In this document: positions 51,863-62,068 of the stretch, one piece after another
Numbering within the stretch: the stretch's first letter is position 1
Layout: every line of letters starts with the position of its first letter
Assembly: GCA_019187225.1 (NCBI GenBank)
Contig: JABAQQ010000026.1
Coordinates: 150,192 to 214,191, forward strand
Direction of reading: 5' to 3'
Length of the DNA stretch: 64,000 nucleotides
From: Saprospiraceae bacterium
GTDB lineage: Bacteria > Bacteroidota > Bacteroidia > Chitinophagales > Saprospiraceae
Translations under genes and position numbers: made by a program
The notes under the pieces: model-generated
Database searches by the model: none
The model's input: the letters and a program-made list of their open reading frames with translations, nothing else
Told to the model about the DNA's origin: nothing

Positions 51863-53533
51863 ATGCCCATTCCAAACTCAGCCTTTCATAACCCTGAGAA
51901 TCCAAACGAAGAAGACGAATATTGTAGGGTTAAATTAGAAAAATTAGTAGAAAAAATCAAGCGACGATTCCTGCAGGAGATTCCAAGTAACGATGCCTTG
52001 GTCAAGGCTGCTAACATGGGTATTACAAGAGCAGCACTTGAAAACGCCATGAAAAATGCTTGGGGCGATACAGCTGAGAGATATACCAATACCTTGTGTA
52101 AGTGGCTTAGGGAGGCAAAAAAAATAACACCTGACTGGAATAAAGAAATCCGGGAATGGTGGCTTACCGACCAAACCACCTATGCAACGGTTTCCAAACC
52201 AATGAACTTTATTGTCTTTTTACGGGAAGCTCTTAGCTTGCCGCCAGGCATGGATATACGCATCATCGGTACCTGGCCTCCATCCATCGTCGGGAAGGAA
52301 AACCAAGCTGCCAGGGATTTGCTGAATAACTTGGTGGAGCGTTCCAACAGCGTGCGTATGCTCCAGCCTCGACCTGACAGCCGCTTTTACGCCAAACGGC
52401 TTTATACCCAGCATTTGGAAGACGATGAGGATGAAAGAGAACGCAATTTTAATGCCAGCAAAGAAGACCTGTTTACCCATCTGGAAAAATTGCACCGCCT
52501 GAAAAGAGACCTCAAGAATCCTGAAAAATTTGATTTCCGCTTGTACGACGACTCGCCCGGAATGCGTATGTTTGCTCACGGGGAATATATCTATGTCAGC
52601 CATCTTTTGGATCATTTGGGCTCTAACGAAACTTTTTCTACCGTTTATGCCAACGATGGTTCTGATTCAGCCCGGCAATTGCTCGATCATTTCGACCATA
52701 TTTGGAAATCCGCTGCAGAATACCAGGGCATATCCAACCGTGAAAGGTTCAATCTTCAAATGATTGGAAAACTTGCCGGCATATATAAGGTGTTCAATTA
52801 CTGCCACAAGCTTGATCAGGTGCTTAACCGGGAAATTCCCGCCACCCAGATTGGCGCACTGAAAATTCATCCAAATGGATTTATTGAACAGCGAACTTAT
52901 CGTGGCGACACCGAAGATACAGACCGCAATGAAGGCTGGGCGCTCTTGGTGGGTAGTAACCTGTTGATGGAAGTGCGCAATGTGCGTTCGCCCAAATTCA
53001 CAGCTTTTTCCATCATTCGCCGCGCCAGAGGGTTTGAGGGGCTACCCGGCCAATATCTTTTTGGTACTTTGATTGTACCCAAAAAACGAGATTCAAATCC
53101 CACCGCATTACGGGTTATCTTGCAACGCCAAACTGAATCCACAAAACTTGATGACATAGAGTGCACTAAAATTGCTATTAAAGACCTCGCACCAGCGGAA
53201 AAAATTCCGCCCACCGTGCGCCGTTTTCTTTCTGGTGTGTTCAGAAATATGCTTCGATTCCGGGAGAATGCTATCCTGAACGATGCCTCGCTGGAGGAGG
53301 AAATGAACCATACTAAAGTCAAACTTGGCAGAGTGATGGCCGCTTATGCTAAGGTGCTTCAGTTGGAAAATGCAGAAATGGAAGACATCGTAAGCGCTCT
53401 GCGCTGGGCACTTACTCATGGTTACCGAAACTGGGAACGAATTCAAAAAGAATTCGGGGATACGGTTACCCAGCATGAAGGACTGGCCGAAATTTTCGCA
53501 AGAATAAAAATTGAAAACCCGTCAAAAAAATGA
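51863..53533 (+). CDS. unrecognised 556-residue protein at the island edge
   Basis: Soluble, strongly charged, no signal peptide. Residues ~85-200 are helical with a conserved-looking TWPPSIVGKENQAARDLL; the middle (~230-340) is acidic; the C-terminal ~120 residues are helical. I cannot assign it to a family. It is the first gene after the tmRNA, reads away from it, and is followed by a strong terminator, so it forms its own transcription unit. Its place next to defence genes makes it a candidate for an unknown defence or mobile-element function; this is guilt by association only. Confidence 0.75.
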   Translation: MPIPNSAFHNPENPNEEDEYCRVKLEKLVEKIKRRFLQEIPSNDALVKAANMGITRAALENAMKNAWGDTAERYTNTLCKWLREAKKITPDWNKEIREWWLTDQTTYATVSKPMNFIVFLREALSLPPGMDIRIIGTWPPSIVGKENQAARDLLNNLVERSNSVRMLQPRPDSRFYAKRLYTQHLEDDEDERERNFNASKEDLFTHLEKLHRLKRDLKNPEKFDFRLYDDSPGMRMFAHGEYIYVSHLLDHLGSNETFSTVYANDGSDSARQLLDHFDHIWKSAAEYQGISNRERFNLQMIGKLAGIYKVFNYCHKLDQVLNREIPATQIGALKIHPNGFIEQRTYRGDTEDTDRNEGWALLVGSNLLMEVRNVRSPKFTAFSIIRRARGFEGLPGQYLFGTLIVPKKRDSNPTALRVILQRQTESTKLDDIECTKIAIKDLAPAEKIPPTVRRFLSGVFRNMLRFRENAILNDASLEEEMNHTKVKLGRVMAAYAKVLQLENAEMEDIVSALRWALTHGYRNWERIQKEFGDTVTQHEGLAEIFARIKIENPSKK

Positions 53534-53596
53534 TCTAAAATATTGATTTTGATTTTATTTTTAAAATAAAAATTTAAAACTTTCATGCAATGCAAG

Positions 53597-53628
53597 GGAC
53601 TTTCAGGATAACTGAAAGTCCTTTTTTC
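53597..53628 (+). terminator. intrinsic terminator
   Basis: GGACTTTCAG and CTGAAAGTCC are a perfect 10-base stem with a 5-base loop, followed by six T residues. Confidence 0.92.
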
Positions 53629-53732
53629 TTTGAAAGTAATTGCATTCCAAATGCAAAACAGTATTCGATCGCGCCTGTGAAGAATATCGGACTTTTGACT
53701 CATTCAAATGTTAACCAAAATATGTTTTCGCC

Positions 53733-54107
53733 ATGAAATTTTTGATTCAACTGGTGCTGGTGGGGTTGACATTCAGAGTCGGGTACTCCTACTTCTATTC
53801 TATGCCCACTGCGCCCAAGCAAGTTCCTTCCCTGGTGAAGGTAAATGATCTGTTGACGCATCCCGGAGACTTTCAGGGAAAATACGTCATGCTTTCTGAT
53901 GGCTCGGCCGTTGATCCGATTTTTATTGGAGGCAGATGTTTCTTCCAAATTCAGGGTCGAGAATCAGTGGAGACCATTAAAGCGGTATCGTATCGCTTAT
54001 GGGAGACTCAAACGCCTACTTCAAGCGGCGTGTTTCTGTTTGAGGTGGCCTATTCCGACCCTAAAAATCGGTTGTTGTTACTCCGTGAGGTAAAGTTTCC
54101 AAGTTAA
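53733..54107 (+). CDS. small membrane-anchored hypothetical protein
   Basis: A 124-residue protein with an N-terminal hydrophobic signal or anchor (KFLIQLVLVGLTFRVGYSYF). The rest is a compact beta-rich domain (HPGDFQGKYVMLSDGSAVD), resembling an OB-like cytochrome-maturation fold at best; this is uncertain. First of three exported or membrane proteins (53733-55816) in the same direction. Confidence 0.65.
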   Translation: MKFLIQLVLVGLTFRVGYSYFYSMPTAPKQVPSLVKVNDLLTHPGDFQGKYVMLSDGSAVDPIFIGGRCFFQIQGRESVETIKAVSYRLWETQTPTSSGVFLFEVAYSDPKNRLLLLREVKFPS

Positions 54108-54168
54108 CCTTTCATCAGAGGCTGCCATTTCAATGTCCCGTAAAGGTAGACTCATAAACCTGTTCCAT

Positions 54169-54849
54169 ATGCGTCTATTATTGATTTTCCCTCTGCTCGC
54201 TTTTGCACTGCCAACCTGTCAAAACGACCGCGAAGAATTTGCTCTGGCCGTCGAACCAGTAGTGTCGGTAGTCCTGTTGACCGACGACTCTCTTTCCGAT
54301 TTGTTCATCCGGCCCGATACAGCCACTTTGCGGGTATTATTGTCGCCCTACCTGGTAGGTGGACTTGAATTGAGTGTTGTTTCGGTAAAGGCCGACAGCT
54401 ACAAACAAACCGTTTATTACTCAGGATTGCTACAAGTGGATACCCTGCCAAAGTCTTCCAATTTTATTAAAAGCCGCAACAACCGTGCGGAGAATAAAAA
54501 ACGCATGACTCAGGCAGCAGCCTTGCTAAAACCGGTGCTGGATTCTTTGCAACAGCGCTTCGACCATACACGCAAATGCGATAGCTCTGACGTTGACAAT
54601 GCGTTGTTTTGGGTCAACATTGCGGCAAGCAATGCGGTAAAAAAATCACATAAGGTTATCGTAATCCTCGCCAGCGATCTGGTACAGGATATGATCCATT
54701 ACGTCCAGGAATCTACTCATACCATACAACTGCCTCCGGGAATACAGTTGGTCGTAATCGGGCATCATCCTTCCGTAGATTTGAAACAGTTGTTTCCCGG
54801 GCAAAAGCCCTTGGTGCTCCCATCCTTCCAGCACTTGCAACAACTTTAA
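54169..54849 (+). CDS. exported VWA-like protein
   Basis: A 226-residue protein from ATG 54169 (signal peptide MRLLLIFPLLAFALPTC; 54133 is an upstream alternative). The Cys after the signal has a weak lipobox. VVLLTDDSLSD near the start of the mature part has the MIDAS pattern DxSxS, and KVIVILASDLVQD could supply a later strand with Asp, so a von Willebrand A-like fold is likely. Function unknown; it lies between two membrane proteins. Confidence 0.65.
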   Translation: MRLLLIFPLLAFALPTCQNDREEFALAVEPVVSVVLLTDDSLSDLFIRPDTATLRVLLSPYLVGGLELSVVSVKADSYKQTVYYSGLLQVDTLPKSSNFIKSRNNRAENKKRMTQAAALLKPVLDSLQQRFDHTRKCDSSDVDNALFWVNIAASNAVKKSHKVIVILASDLVQDMIHYVQESTHTIQLPPGIQLVVIGHHPSVDLKQLFPGQKPLVLPSFQHLQQL

Positions 54850-54931
54850 GGTTGGTTTGCAAGGAGTATTGATCCGGTTCAAATAAATATTTCACTTATT
54901 AGCTCTCTGGCTGTTTCTAACTCAAGCAGAA

Positions 54932-55816
54932 ATGCCAAATAATATGAGGTTGGAAATGGCGGGGAGATCAAAACTTTCTTGCCAGGCCATGACAACTATT
55001 CTAACAAACCTCCAAATGGTGGAGGATTCATTCCGGAAGGCAGAATTTGCCGCAGCCCAATTCTTTCAAACGCTGGTAAAACGCACCTTACTAATGCGTG
55101 AAAAAAACGATTTTGTTAACAGGAATCACCACTTCCTTATTATAGACGATGCCAAGCGGTTTACGCAAAAAATGGCTATTCCATTCTATGTCTCGGCGGG
55201 TCTGGTGCAGTCCATTTTCCTGTATAACATGTTGGATGCCGCATTTTTTGCAGATATGGAAAACGGAAAATTCTGGTACAATCTGCTTTGTGTATTGGCC
55301 GGAATTGCGCCCATTGGATGCAGCCTGTGGGCGGGAAATTGCTTTCTTCAAATTCAGCCGAAAGCAGACCCGGTGGTGCCGGGCCGACTCCATTATCACC
55401 GAGGCTGGTTAGCAAGTTTTCTAATTATCAGCTTCGTCTATCTTGGATTTGTGGTATTACTCACCAAATTCAACAGTAACCCAGGCGAATACGACTTGAT
55501 CATTGTGCCAGTTCTGGCAGTGGTTGAACTCATCCTCGGTGTTCCAGCTGTGGAAGGCCTTAATGCCTTAGCGCTTTTTTGGAACAAAAGAAACCACATC
55601 AAGGGACTCCTCGACAACTCAGCGGCGCTGCTGAAATGGGCCGGGAAGTGTGCAACAGCTTATCGACATTACCTGCAGTATCGCATTCTTTTCAATAAGC
55701 AACATCCTGAAAACCAAATAGATTTGCTCACTTCTCCTCAAATAGAGCGCGCTATTCAGTACTTTAAAGGTTATTGGAACTACGACAACCACTCGCTCAC
55801 AGATTGCACGGGATGA
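54932..55816 (+). CDS. multi-pass membrane protein, unrecognised
   Basis: A 294-residue protein with a helical cytoplasmic N-terminus (~1-75) and about four transmembrane helices (VSAGLVQSIFLYNML, WYNLLCVLAGIAPIGCSLW, WLASFLIISFVYLGFVVLL, YDLIIVPVLAVVELILGV). The C-terminus is helical. It precedes the type I restriction operon by ~100 bases. No family recognised. Confidence 0.7.
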   Translation: MPNNMRLEMAGRSKLSCQAMTTILTNLQMVEDSFRKAEFAAAQFFQTLVKRTLLMREKNDFVNRNHHFLIIDDAKRFTQKMAIPFYVSAGLVQSIFLYNMLDAAFFADMENGKFWYNLLCVLAGIAPIGCSLWAGNCFLQIQPKADPVVPGRLHYHRGWLASFLIISFVYLGFVVLLTKFNSNPGEYDLIIVPVLAVVELILGVPAVEGLNALALFWNKRNHIKGLLDNSAALLKWAGKCATAYRHYLQYRILFNKQHPENQIDLLTSPQIERAIQYFKGYWNYDNHSLTDCTG

Positions 55817-55914
55817 ACATCCTCTCAATGTATAAGCGGGCAAACCCCGAAAATCCAACAAAACACTTTTCTTTGCCCCCCAATGGCGCGAAGTTTGCGC
55901 GATACCCTACGCCA

Positions 55915-58302
55915 ATGGACGAAAAGAAAATCATTATCCTGCCAGACAGTGACAGCGAAGCCGATACCTGCCGAAAGGAGGTAACGCCGAAACTCTATGC
56001 GAGCGAGTGGACGGATGAACAGATATTGGAGCAGCGCGTGTTCACCGACGGCAAAATCATTGTGCTGGGAAAAGTGGCGAAGCGGCAAAAACCGAAAAAG
56101 GCCGACTACATTTTGCGCATCGGCCAAAACTTCCCGGTTGCCGTGATCGAGGCAAAGAAGAAATACAAAACCGCCGCCGCCGGGCTGCAACAGGCGAAAG
56201 ACTACGCCGAAACGTTGGGGCTGAAATTCGCATACGCGACCAACGGCGCGGAAATCGTGGAGTTTGATTATGTCACGGGGTTTGAAACGATTATTGATAG
56301 ATACCCGACCCCGCAAGAACTTTGGAACCGACTACAAGCCGCCGAACCTATTAGCGAACGCACGAAAGAAATCCTGCTCAAACCTCTTTTCCCAACGCCC
56401 AGCAAGCCGCCCCGCTATTATCAGGAAATCGCTGTCAACCGGGCGGTGCAAGCCATTTTGGAAGGCAAAAAACGGGTGTTGCTGACATTGGCGACGGGTA
56501 CAGGCAAAACTTCGGTTGCCTTTCAAATCATCTACAAACTTTGGAACAACCGTTGGAACAACACCGGCGAACACCGCCGCCCGAAAGTGTTGTTTTTGGC
56601 CGACCGCAAAGTTTTGGTGGATGACCCCTATGTGAAAGACTTTGCCGTGTTCGGCGATGCAAGGGCATCGGTTTTCGATAGCGGCGCGACCACAAGCCGC
56701 GAAATCTACTTTTCAACTTATCAGTCATTGGCCGAAAGCGAGAGCCGGGAAGGGCTGTTCCGGCGATTTCCCAAAAATTTCTTTAACCTGATAGTGGTGG
56801 ATGAATGTCATCGGGGCAGCGCATCGGATGACAGTAATTGGCGTGCCATTTTGGACTACTTCGCGGATGCCGTGAAATTGGGTTTGACGGCTACACCCTT
56901 GCGGCAAGACAACGTGGACACCTACGCCTATTTTGGAAACCCGCTTTACACTTACAGTTTGCGGCAAGGCATCGAAGATGGATTTTTAGCCCCTTATATG
57001 GTGCATCGTATTACGACCGAAGTGGACACACAACACGGTTGGCGACCAGAAGCAGGACAATTAGATGCTTTTGGTCGTGAAATTCCAGACGGTGTTTATT
57101 CAACCGCAGATTTTGAAAACACCCTCTCGCTGTTGCCGCGCACGAAAGCAGTTGCCCGGCATCTCACCGAGCATTTGAAAAAATACGGCAGGTTGGACAA
57201 GACCATCGTTTTTTGTGTTGACCAAGAACACGCCGACCAAATGCGCCGGGAGTTGGGAAATCTCAACGCCGATTTGGTGAAGCAAAACCCGAACTACGTT
57301 GCCCGTATCGTTTCGGATGAAGGCGATGAAGGGAAAAAATTGTTGGGCAATTTCATGGACATCGAGCAGGATTTCCCCGTCATTGTCACCACCTCCAAAC
57401 TGTTGAGCACCGGCGTTGACATCCCGACCTGCAAAAACATTGTCATTTTCCGCATGGTCAATTCGATGACCGAATTTAAGCAAATCGTTGGGCGCGGAAC
57501 GCGGGTAAGGGAAGATAAGGGCAAATTGTTCTTCACCATTTTAGACTACACCGGCAGCGCAACGCGCAACTTTGCCGACCCCGAATTTGACGGAGAACCG
57601 CCGTTAATCACTTCGGAAGAAATGGACGAAAACGGCGAAGTCGTAGAGGGCACTTTTGTTGAGGAACGCACCGAGCAACCGACCGCCGATTGGACAGACG
57701 AAGAAATCGCGGCGATGACCAACCAAAACCAGCAGCCCCGCAAATACTATGTGAAAGAGGGTGAAGTTACCATTGTGGCCGAATCGGTGCAAGTGTTGGA
57801 CGCGGGCGGCAAGTTGCGCACCGTGCAATTCACCCAATACGCCAAAGAGCAAATAACAACGCTTTACACCGATGCCGGAAGTTTCCGGGCGGCTTGGGCT
57901 GACCCCGAACGGCGGCAAGAAATCGTGGCTGAATTGGAAGGCAGGGGCATATCATTGGAACAACTTTCAGACATAACTAAGTTGACCGATGCCGACCCCT
58001 TCGATATGCTTTGCCACGTCGCGTTTGACCTCAAACCCATGACCCGCCGCGAACGCGCCGAACGGGTGCGCAAAGCCGCCGCTTTCGCCGCCTACTCCAA
58101 CGGGGCGCGGGAAGTCATTGATTTGATTTTGGACAAATACATTCAGTTTGGAGCGAACGAATTGAACGCGGGCATTTTGGAAGTGAAACCTATTTCCGAC
58201 AAAGGCAACGTCATGGAAATTGCCGCCATGTTCGGCGGCGCACCGAACCTGCTGAACGCATTGGACGAACTTCAAAAATTACTCTACGCCGAAGCCGCGT
58301 AA
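55915..58302 (+). CDS. hsdR: type I restriction endonuclease, R subunit (EcoEI-like)
   Basis: A 795-residue motor/nuclease subunit when started at ATG 55915 (MDEKKIIILPDSDSEAD). N-terminal PD-(D/E)xK nuclease region with VAVIEAKKKY (~76), SF2 helicase motifs LTLATGTGKTSVA (~187), VDECHRG (~295), LTATPLRQD and QIVGRGTRVRED, then an EcoEI_R_C-type C-terminal domain. Cleaves unmodified foreign DNA after translocation, together with HsdM and HsdS. The shorter length fits the EcoEI (type IB) group. Followed 8 bases later by hsdM. Confidence 0.95.
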   Translation: MDEKKIIILPDSDSEADTCRKEVTPKLYASEWTDEQILEQRVFTDGKIIVLGKVAKRQKPKKADYILRIGQNFPVAVIEAKKKYKTAAAGLQQAKDYAETLGLKFAYATNGAEIVEFDYVTGFETIIDRYPTPQELWNRLQAAEPISERTKEILLKPLFPTPSKPPRYYQEIAVNRAVQAILEGKKRVLLTLATGTGKTSVAFQIIYKLWNNRWNNTGEHRRPKVLFLADRKVLVDDPYVKDFAVFGDARASVFDSGATTSREIYFSTYQSLAESESREGLFRRFPKNFFNLIVVDECHRGSASDDSNWRAILDYFADAVKLGLTATPLRQDNVDTYAYFGNPLYTYSLRQGIEDGFLAPYMVHRITTEVDTQHGWRPEAGQLDAFGREIPDGVYSTADFENTLSLLPRTKAVARHLTEHLKKYGRLDKTIVFCVDQEHADQMRRELGNLNADLVKQNPNYVARIVSDEGDEGKKLLGNFMDIEQDFPVIVTTSKLLSTGVDIPTCKNIVIFRMVNSMTEFKQIVGRGTRVREDKGKLFFTILDYTGSATRNFADPEFDGEPPLITSEEMDENGEVVEGTFVEERTEQPTADWTDEEIAAMTNQNQQPRKYYVKEGEVTIVAESVQVLDAGGKLRTVQFTQYAKEQITTLYTDAGSFRAAWADPERRQEIVAELEGRGISLEQLSDITKLTDADPFDMLCHVAFDLKPMTRRERAERVRKAAAFAAYSNGAREVIDLILDKYIQFGANELNAGILEVKPISDKGNVMEIAAMFGGAPNLLNALDELQKLLYAEAA

Positions 58303-58310
58303 CCCTCCCT

Positions 58311-59894
58311 ATGGCAAAACGAGAAAAGCAAGAAAAGACCGTCAAAACCGAAACCACCGCTCAACGCTTGTCCGGCCTGATAAAGTCGTGCCGCGACATC
58401 ATGCGCAAGGACAAGGGCATGAATGGCGATGCCGACCGCCTGCCGATGCTGACTTGGATAATGTTCCTGAAATTTCTGGACGACGTGGAACAGGCACAGG
58501 AAACCAAAGCCTTGTTGAGCCGCCAAATCTACCGACCCGCCATTGGTGCGCCCTACCGTTGGCGCGATTGGGCGAAAAACCAGAACCTCACCGGCGACGA
58601 CCTCTTGGCATTTATCAACAACGAAAAATGTACCCTGCCCGACGGTACGGAAGGCGCGGGTTTGTTTTACCACCTGCGCAGCCTGCAAAGCGAATCAGGC
58701 CGGGAGCGCAAAGACGTAGTGGCAACCGTGTTTCGGGGCGTGACCAACCGAATGATTAACGGCTACCTGTTGCGCGACGTGGTGAACAAAATAGACAGCA
58801 TCCACTTCACCAGCACCGAAGAAATTTACACGCTTTCGCACCTGTACGAAAGCATCCTGAAAGAAATGCGCGACGCATCGGGCGACGCGGGCGAATTTTA
58901 CACACCTCGCCCCGTCGTGAAATTCATGGTGCAAATGCTCGACCCGCGATTGGGCGAAAGCATACTCGACCCCGCCGCCGGGACGGGCGGTTTTTTGGTG
59001 GAAGCCTTCGAGCATTTGCGCCGACAAGCCCAAACCGTAGAGCAGCGCGACACGCTGCAACAAAGCAGCATCTACGGCGGCGAAGCGAAACCCCTGCCTT
59101 ACCTGCTTTGTCAAATGAATTTGCTGTTGCACGGCCTCGAATATCCGAACATTGATAGCGGCAACTCCCTTCGCACCCCGCTACGCGACATCGGCGACCG
59201 CGACCGCGTGGACATCATTTTGACCAACCCGCCTTTCGGCGGCGAAGAAGAACGCGGCATCCTCAACAACTTCCCGGACGATATGCGCACGGCGGAAACC
59301 GCCCTGCTGTTCCTGCAACTGATTATGCGACGGCTGAAACGTGCCAAACCCGGCATACGGGGAGGCAGAGCCGCCGTTGTCGTGCCGAACGGAACGCTGT
59401 TTGCCGACGGCATCGCCGCCCGCATCAAAGAGCAGATGTTGAAAGAATACAACCTGCATACCGTCGTGCGGCTGCCCGACGGCGTGTTTGAACCTTACAC
59501 CTCCATCCCGGCCAACCTGCTGTTTTTTGAGCAAGGACAGCCAACCCGCGACGTGTGGTTTTACGAAATACAGCCGCCCGCCGAACGCAAAAAATACTCG
59601 AAAACCAAGCCCATGCAGTTCGATGAATTCGCCGGGTGCATGGCATGGTGGAACGACCGGCATGAAAATGAAAACGCTTGGCGCATACCCGCCGCCGAAA
59701 TCCTGCAATACGACGCGGGCGGCAGACTGCTTTCGGCCAACCTCGACCGCAAAAACCCCAACCGCCGCAACGAAGCCGAACACACCGACCCCGCCGAAGC
59801 CATTGCCGCCATACTCGAAAAGGAGCGGCAAATCATGGAACTGATGACCGAAATCCAACACCTGATTGGAGCGGAAAAGGAGGTGACGGCATGA
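58311..59894 (+). CDS. hsdM: type I restriction-modification methyltransferase, M subunit
   Basis: A 527-residue N6-adenine methyltransferase. HsdM N-terminal helical domain (LSGLIKSCRDIMRKDKG), SAM-binding DPAAGTGGF (~220) after FYTPRPVVKFMVQML, and catalytic NPPF (~305, LTNPPFGGEEERG). Methylates the system's target site. The last codons overlap hsdS by four bases (ATGA). Confidence 0.97.
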   Translation: MAKREKQEKTVKTETTAQRLSGLIKSCRDIMRKDKGMNGDADRLPMLTWIMFLKFLDDVEQAQETKALLSRQIYRPAIGAPYRWRDWAKNQNLTGDDLLAFINNEKCTLPDGTEGAGLFYHLRSLQSESGRERKDVVATVFRGVTNRMINGYLLRDVVNKIDSIHFTSTEEIYTLSHLYESILKEMRDASGDAGEFYTPRPVVKFMVQMLDPRLGESILDPAAGTGGFLVEAFEHLRRQAQTVEQRDTLQQSSIYGGEAKPLPYLLCQMNLLLHGLEYPNIDSGNSLRTPLRDIGDRDRVDIILTNPPFGGEEERGILNNFPDDMRTAETALLFLQLIMRRLKRAKPGIRGGRAAVVVPNGTLFADGIAARIKEQMLKEYNLHTVVRLPDGVFEPYTSIPANLLFFEQGQPTRDVWFYEIQPPAERKKYSKTKPMQFDEFAGCMAWWNDRHENENAWRIPAAEILQYDAGGRLLSANLDRKNPNRRNEAEHTDPAEAIAAILEKERQIMELMTEIQHLIGAEKEVTA

Positions 59895-61048
59895 AAGAGG
59901 GTTGGAAAATGGTAAAATTGGGCAAGGTGCTTCAACGGCAATTTGATAGCGTTCAAATTGATGACTTTGAAGCCTATAAGCGGCTAACTATCAAAACAAA
60001 AGGGCAGGGGATTTCTTTGCGAGATGAAGTTTTGGGCGCGGAAATCGGCACAAAAAATCAATTTAAAGTACGGGCTAATCAGTTTCTTCTTTCAAAAATT
60101 GATGCAATGAATGGAGCGTTCGGTATTATCCCAAAAGAGTGCGACGGCGGAATTATCACAGGAAATTTTTGGACTTTTGATTTTGATGAAGATGTTTTGA
60201 ACAGGGAATATTTGGATTTTTTGTGTATCGGGGGAGTATTTACAGATTTCAGTTTGAAAGCAAGCGAAGGAACGACCAACCGAAAATATTTGAGAGAAGA
60301 TAAATTCAACAACCTCGATTTCCCCCTCCCGCCTCTCACCGAGCAACAGCGCATCGCCGGGCGGTTGGCGGCGTTGAAGGGGAAAATAGATGCGGTGCGG
60401 GCATTGAGGGGGGAGCAGGTGCGGGAGGTGGAAAGGGTGAAAAACACCTATTTAGGGCAGGTTTTTGATGATTTGGAGAGCCAATATAAATCTGTAAAGT
60501 TGTCTGATATTGCATCAGTGAACATGGGGCAAAGCCCCGATGGAAGTTCCTACAATCAAAACGGCGAGGGAGTACCGTTACTTAATGGCCCCACCGAATT
60601 TGGCGCGATTCACCCAAAAGAGATTCAATGGACAACCTCACCAACTAAATTTTGTCAAAAGGGCGATTTGTTGATTTGTGTTAGGGGTGCAACGACAGGG
60701 AAAATGAATTGGGCGGACAAATCTTATTGCATCGGTCGCGGATTGGCTGCAATTCGAGCGAAAGCGGACGTCTTTGACAACGATTTCGTACAGCAATTTT
60801 TGGCAGCCAGAATAAACCAACTTTTAGCTTTGACTGCCGGAAGCACCTTCCCAAACTTGCCGGGAGAAAAATTGAAAACCTTTCAAATCCCACTTTTACC
60901 CCTCACCGAGCAACGCCGCATCGTTGCCGAAATTCAAGCCTTTCAAACCAAAATGGAGCAACTGAAAGCGGCGCAAGCGGGGCAGTTGGCCGGGTTGGAG
61001 GGATTGTTTCCGGCGGTGTTGGAGAAGGCGTTTCGGGGGGAGTGGTGA
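59891..61048 (+). CDS. hsdS: type I restriction-modification specificity subunit
   Basis: A 385-residue protein from ATG 59891. Two target-recognition domains, each ended by a conserved coiled-coil hinge: PLPPLTEQQRIAGRLAALKGK (~145) and PLLPLTEQRRIVAEIQAF (~335). Sets DNA specificity of the HsdRMS complex. The last 67 bases (60982-61048) recur at 62069-62135, beyond the AbiC-like gene. Confidence 0.95.
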   Translation: MKEGWKMVKLGKVLQRQFDSVQIDDFEAYKRLTIKTKGQGISLRDEVLGAEIGTKNQFKVRANQFLLSKIDAMNGAFGIIPKECDGGIITGNFWTFDFDEDVLNREYLDFLCIGGVFTDFSLKASEGTTNRKYLREDKFNNLDFPLPPLTEQQRIAGRLAALKGKIDAVRALRGEQVREVERVKNTYLGQVFDDLESQYKSVKLSDIASVNMGQSPDGSSYNQNGEGVPLLNGPTEFGAIHPKEIQWTTSPTKFCQKGDLLICVRGATTGKMNWADKSYCIGRGLAAIRAKADVFDNDFVQQFLAARINQLLALTAGSTFPNLPGEKLKTFQIPLLPLTEQRRIVAEIQAFQTKMEQLKAAQAGQLAGLEGLFPAVLEKAFRGEW

Positions 61049-62064
61049 GCAAAAAAATTGACTTAGATATGGGAACCAATCATTATCGGCTGTCAAATTT
61101 TTTTTGGAAGGCAGGTTTAATCTTGCTTGCAGCCATTACTTTGCTTTTTGGCCTGAAAACAACTCCGATACATTTTCACGATGCAATCAACACGGATATA
61201 TTTGACGATTATGGTTCATTCGTTGGAGGCTTGGTTGGAGCGTTTTTTTCGTTGGCAGGTATTTTTCTAATTCTCCATACCATCAATGAGCAGAAAAAAG
61301 AAATTAGTGACCGAGCATTGAACGAGCAACGTCAAAAAATAGAAAGTAGATTTTTTGAACTTTTAAAAATCCAACGGGAGATATGCAATGAAATACGATT
61401 AGGGGAAAAAATTGGAAAGTATGCTATTCAGGAGATGCTTCGTGAAATCAGAATATGCCAAGATATGGTCTCAGAACAAAGTGAAAAACTTGAAAACCCA
61501 TATTCCGAAGAACGAATGTTAAATTTTACATATCTGGCATTTTATTACGGAACTGTTACCTACGAAAGGTCAAAAAAATTGGAAACGTTTAGGCTAAGTG
61601 TTGAAGATTACGACCAAAATTTTGTCGAGGAAATCATTAAATTTTCCACTGAGAATAGGGAGCAATACAAAGAGCAGCATAAATTTAATTACAATGTATT
61701 TGGGGGACATCAAATCAGACTCAACCAATATTTCAGGCATTTATTTCATACAGTTACCTACATTGATAATCAACCTTCAATTGTTCTTTCTTATGCGGAA
61801 AAGTGCGAATATATTGAGACATTAAGAGCGCAACTTTCACCGCATGAGCAGGTATTACTTTTTCACAACTCGATGTCCGAATTGGGTAAGGAATGGGAAA
61901 AGATGCACACCGATAATCCTAATAAGGGACTAATTACAAAGTATAATCTAATAAAAAACATATTCAGTTTTCATCCGAGATATACAGAAAATTACCCCTG
62001 CGCGGAATTTGATAATAGACCTGTGCCGGAATGTCGGAAAGCATTGCTCAAAATATACCGATAG
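61042..62064 (+). CDS. putative phage abortive infection protein (AbiC-like, PF16872 type)
   Basis: A 340-residue protein. Two N-terminal transmembrane helices (FWKAGLILLAAITLLFGL and GSFVGGLVGAFFSLAGIFLIL), a coiled-coil linker, then a helical domain with FFELLKIQREICNEIRLGE, the YFRHLFHTVTYID motif and RAQLSPHEQVLLFHNS, which are features of the putAbiC family. Probably acts in anti-phage defence at the membrane. GTG start at 61042 overlaps the hsdS stop by seven bases; ATG 61069 is an alternative. It is flanked on both sides by the hsdS 3' end and has lower GC than hsdRMS, suggesting transfer. Confidence 0.85.
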   Translation: MVSKKIDLDMGTNHYRLSNFFWKAGLILLAAITLLFGLKTTPIHFHDAINTDIFDDYGSFVGGLVGAFFSLAGIFLILHTINEQKKEISDRALNEQRQKIESRFFELLKIQREICNEIRLGEKIGKYAIQEMLREIRICQDMVSEQSEKLENPYSEERMLNFTYLAFYYGTVTYERSKKLETFRLSVEDYDQNFVEEIIKFSTENREQYKEQHKFNYNVFGGHQIRLNQYFRHLFHTVTYIDNQPSIVLSYAEKCEYIETLRAQLSPHEQVLLFHNSMSELGKEWEKMHTDNPNKGLITKYNLIKNIFSFHPRYTENYPCAEFDNRPVPECRKALLKIYR

Positions 62065-62068
62065 CATT

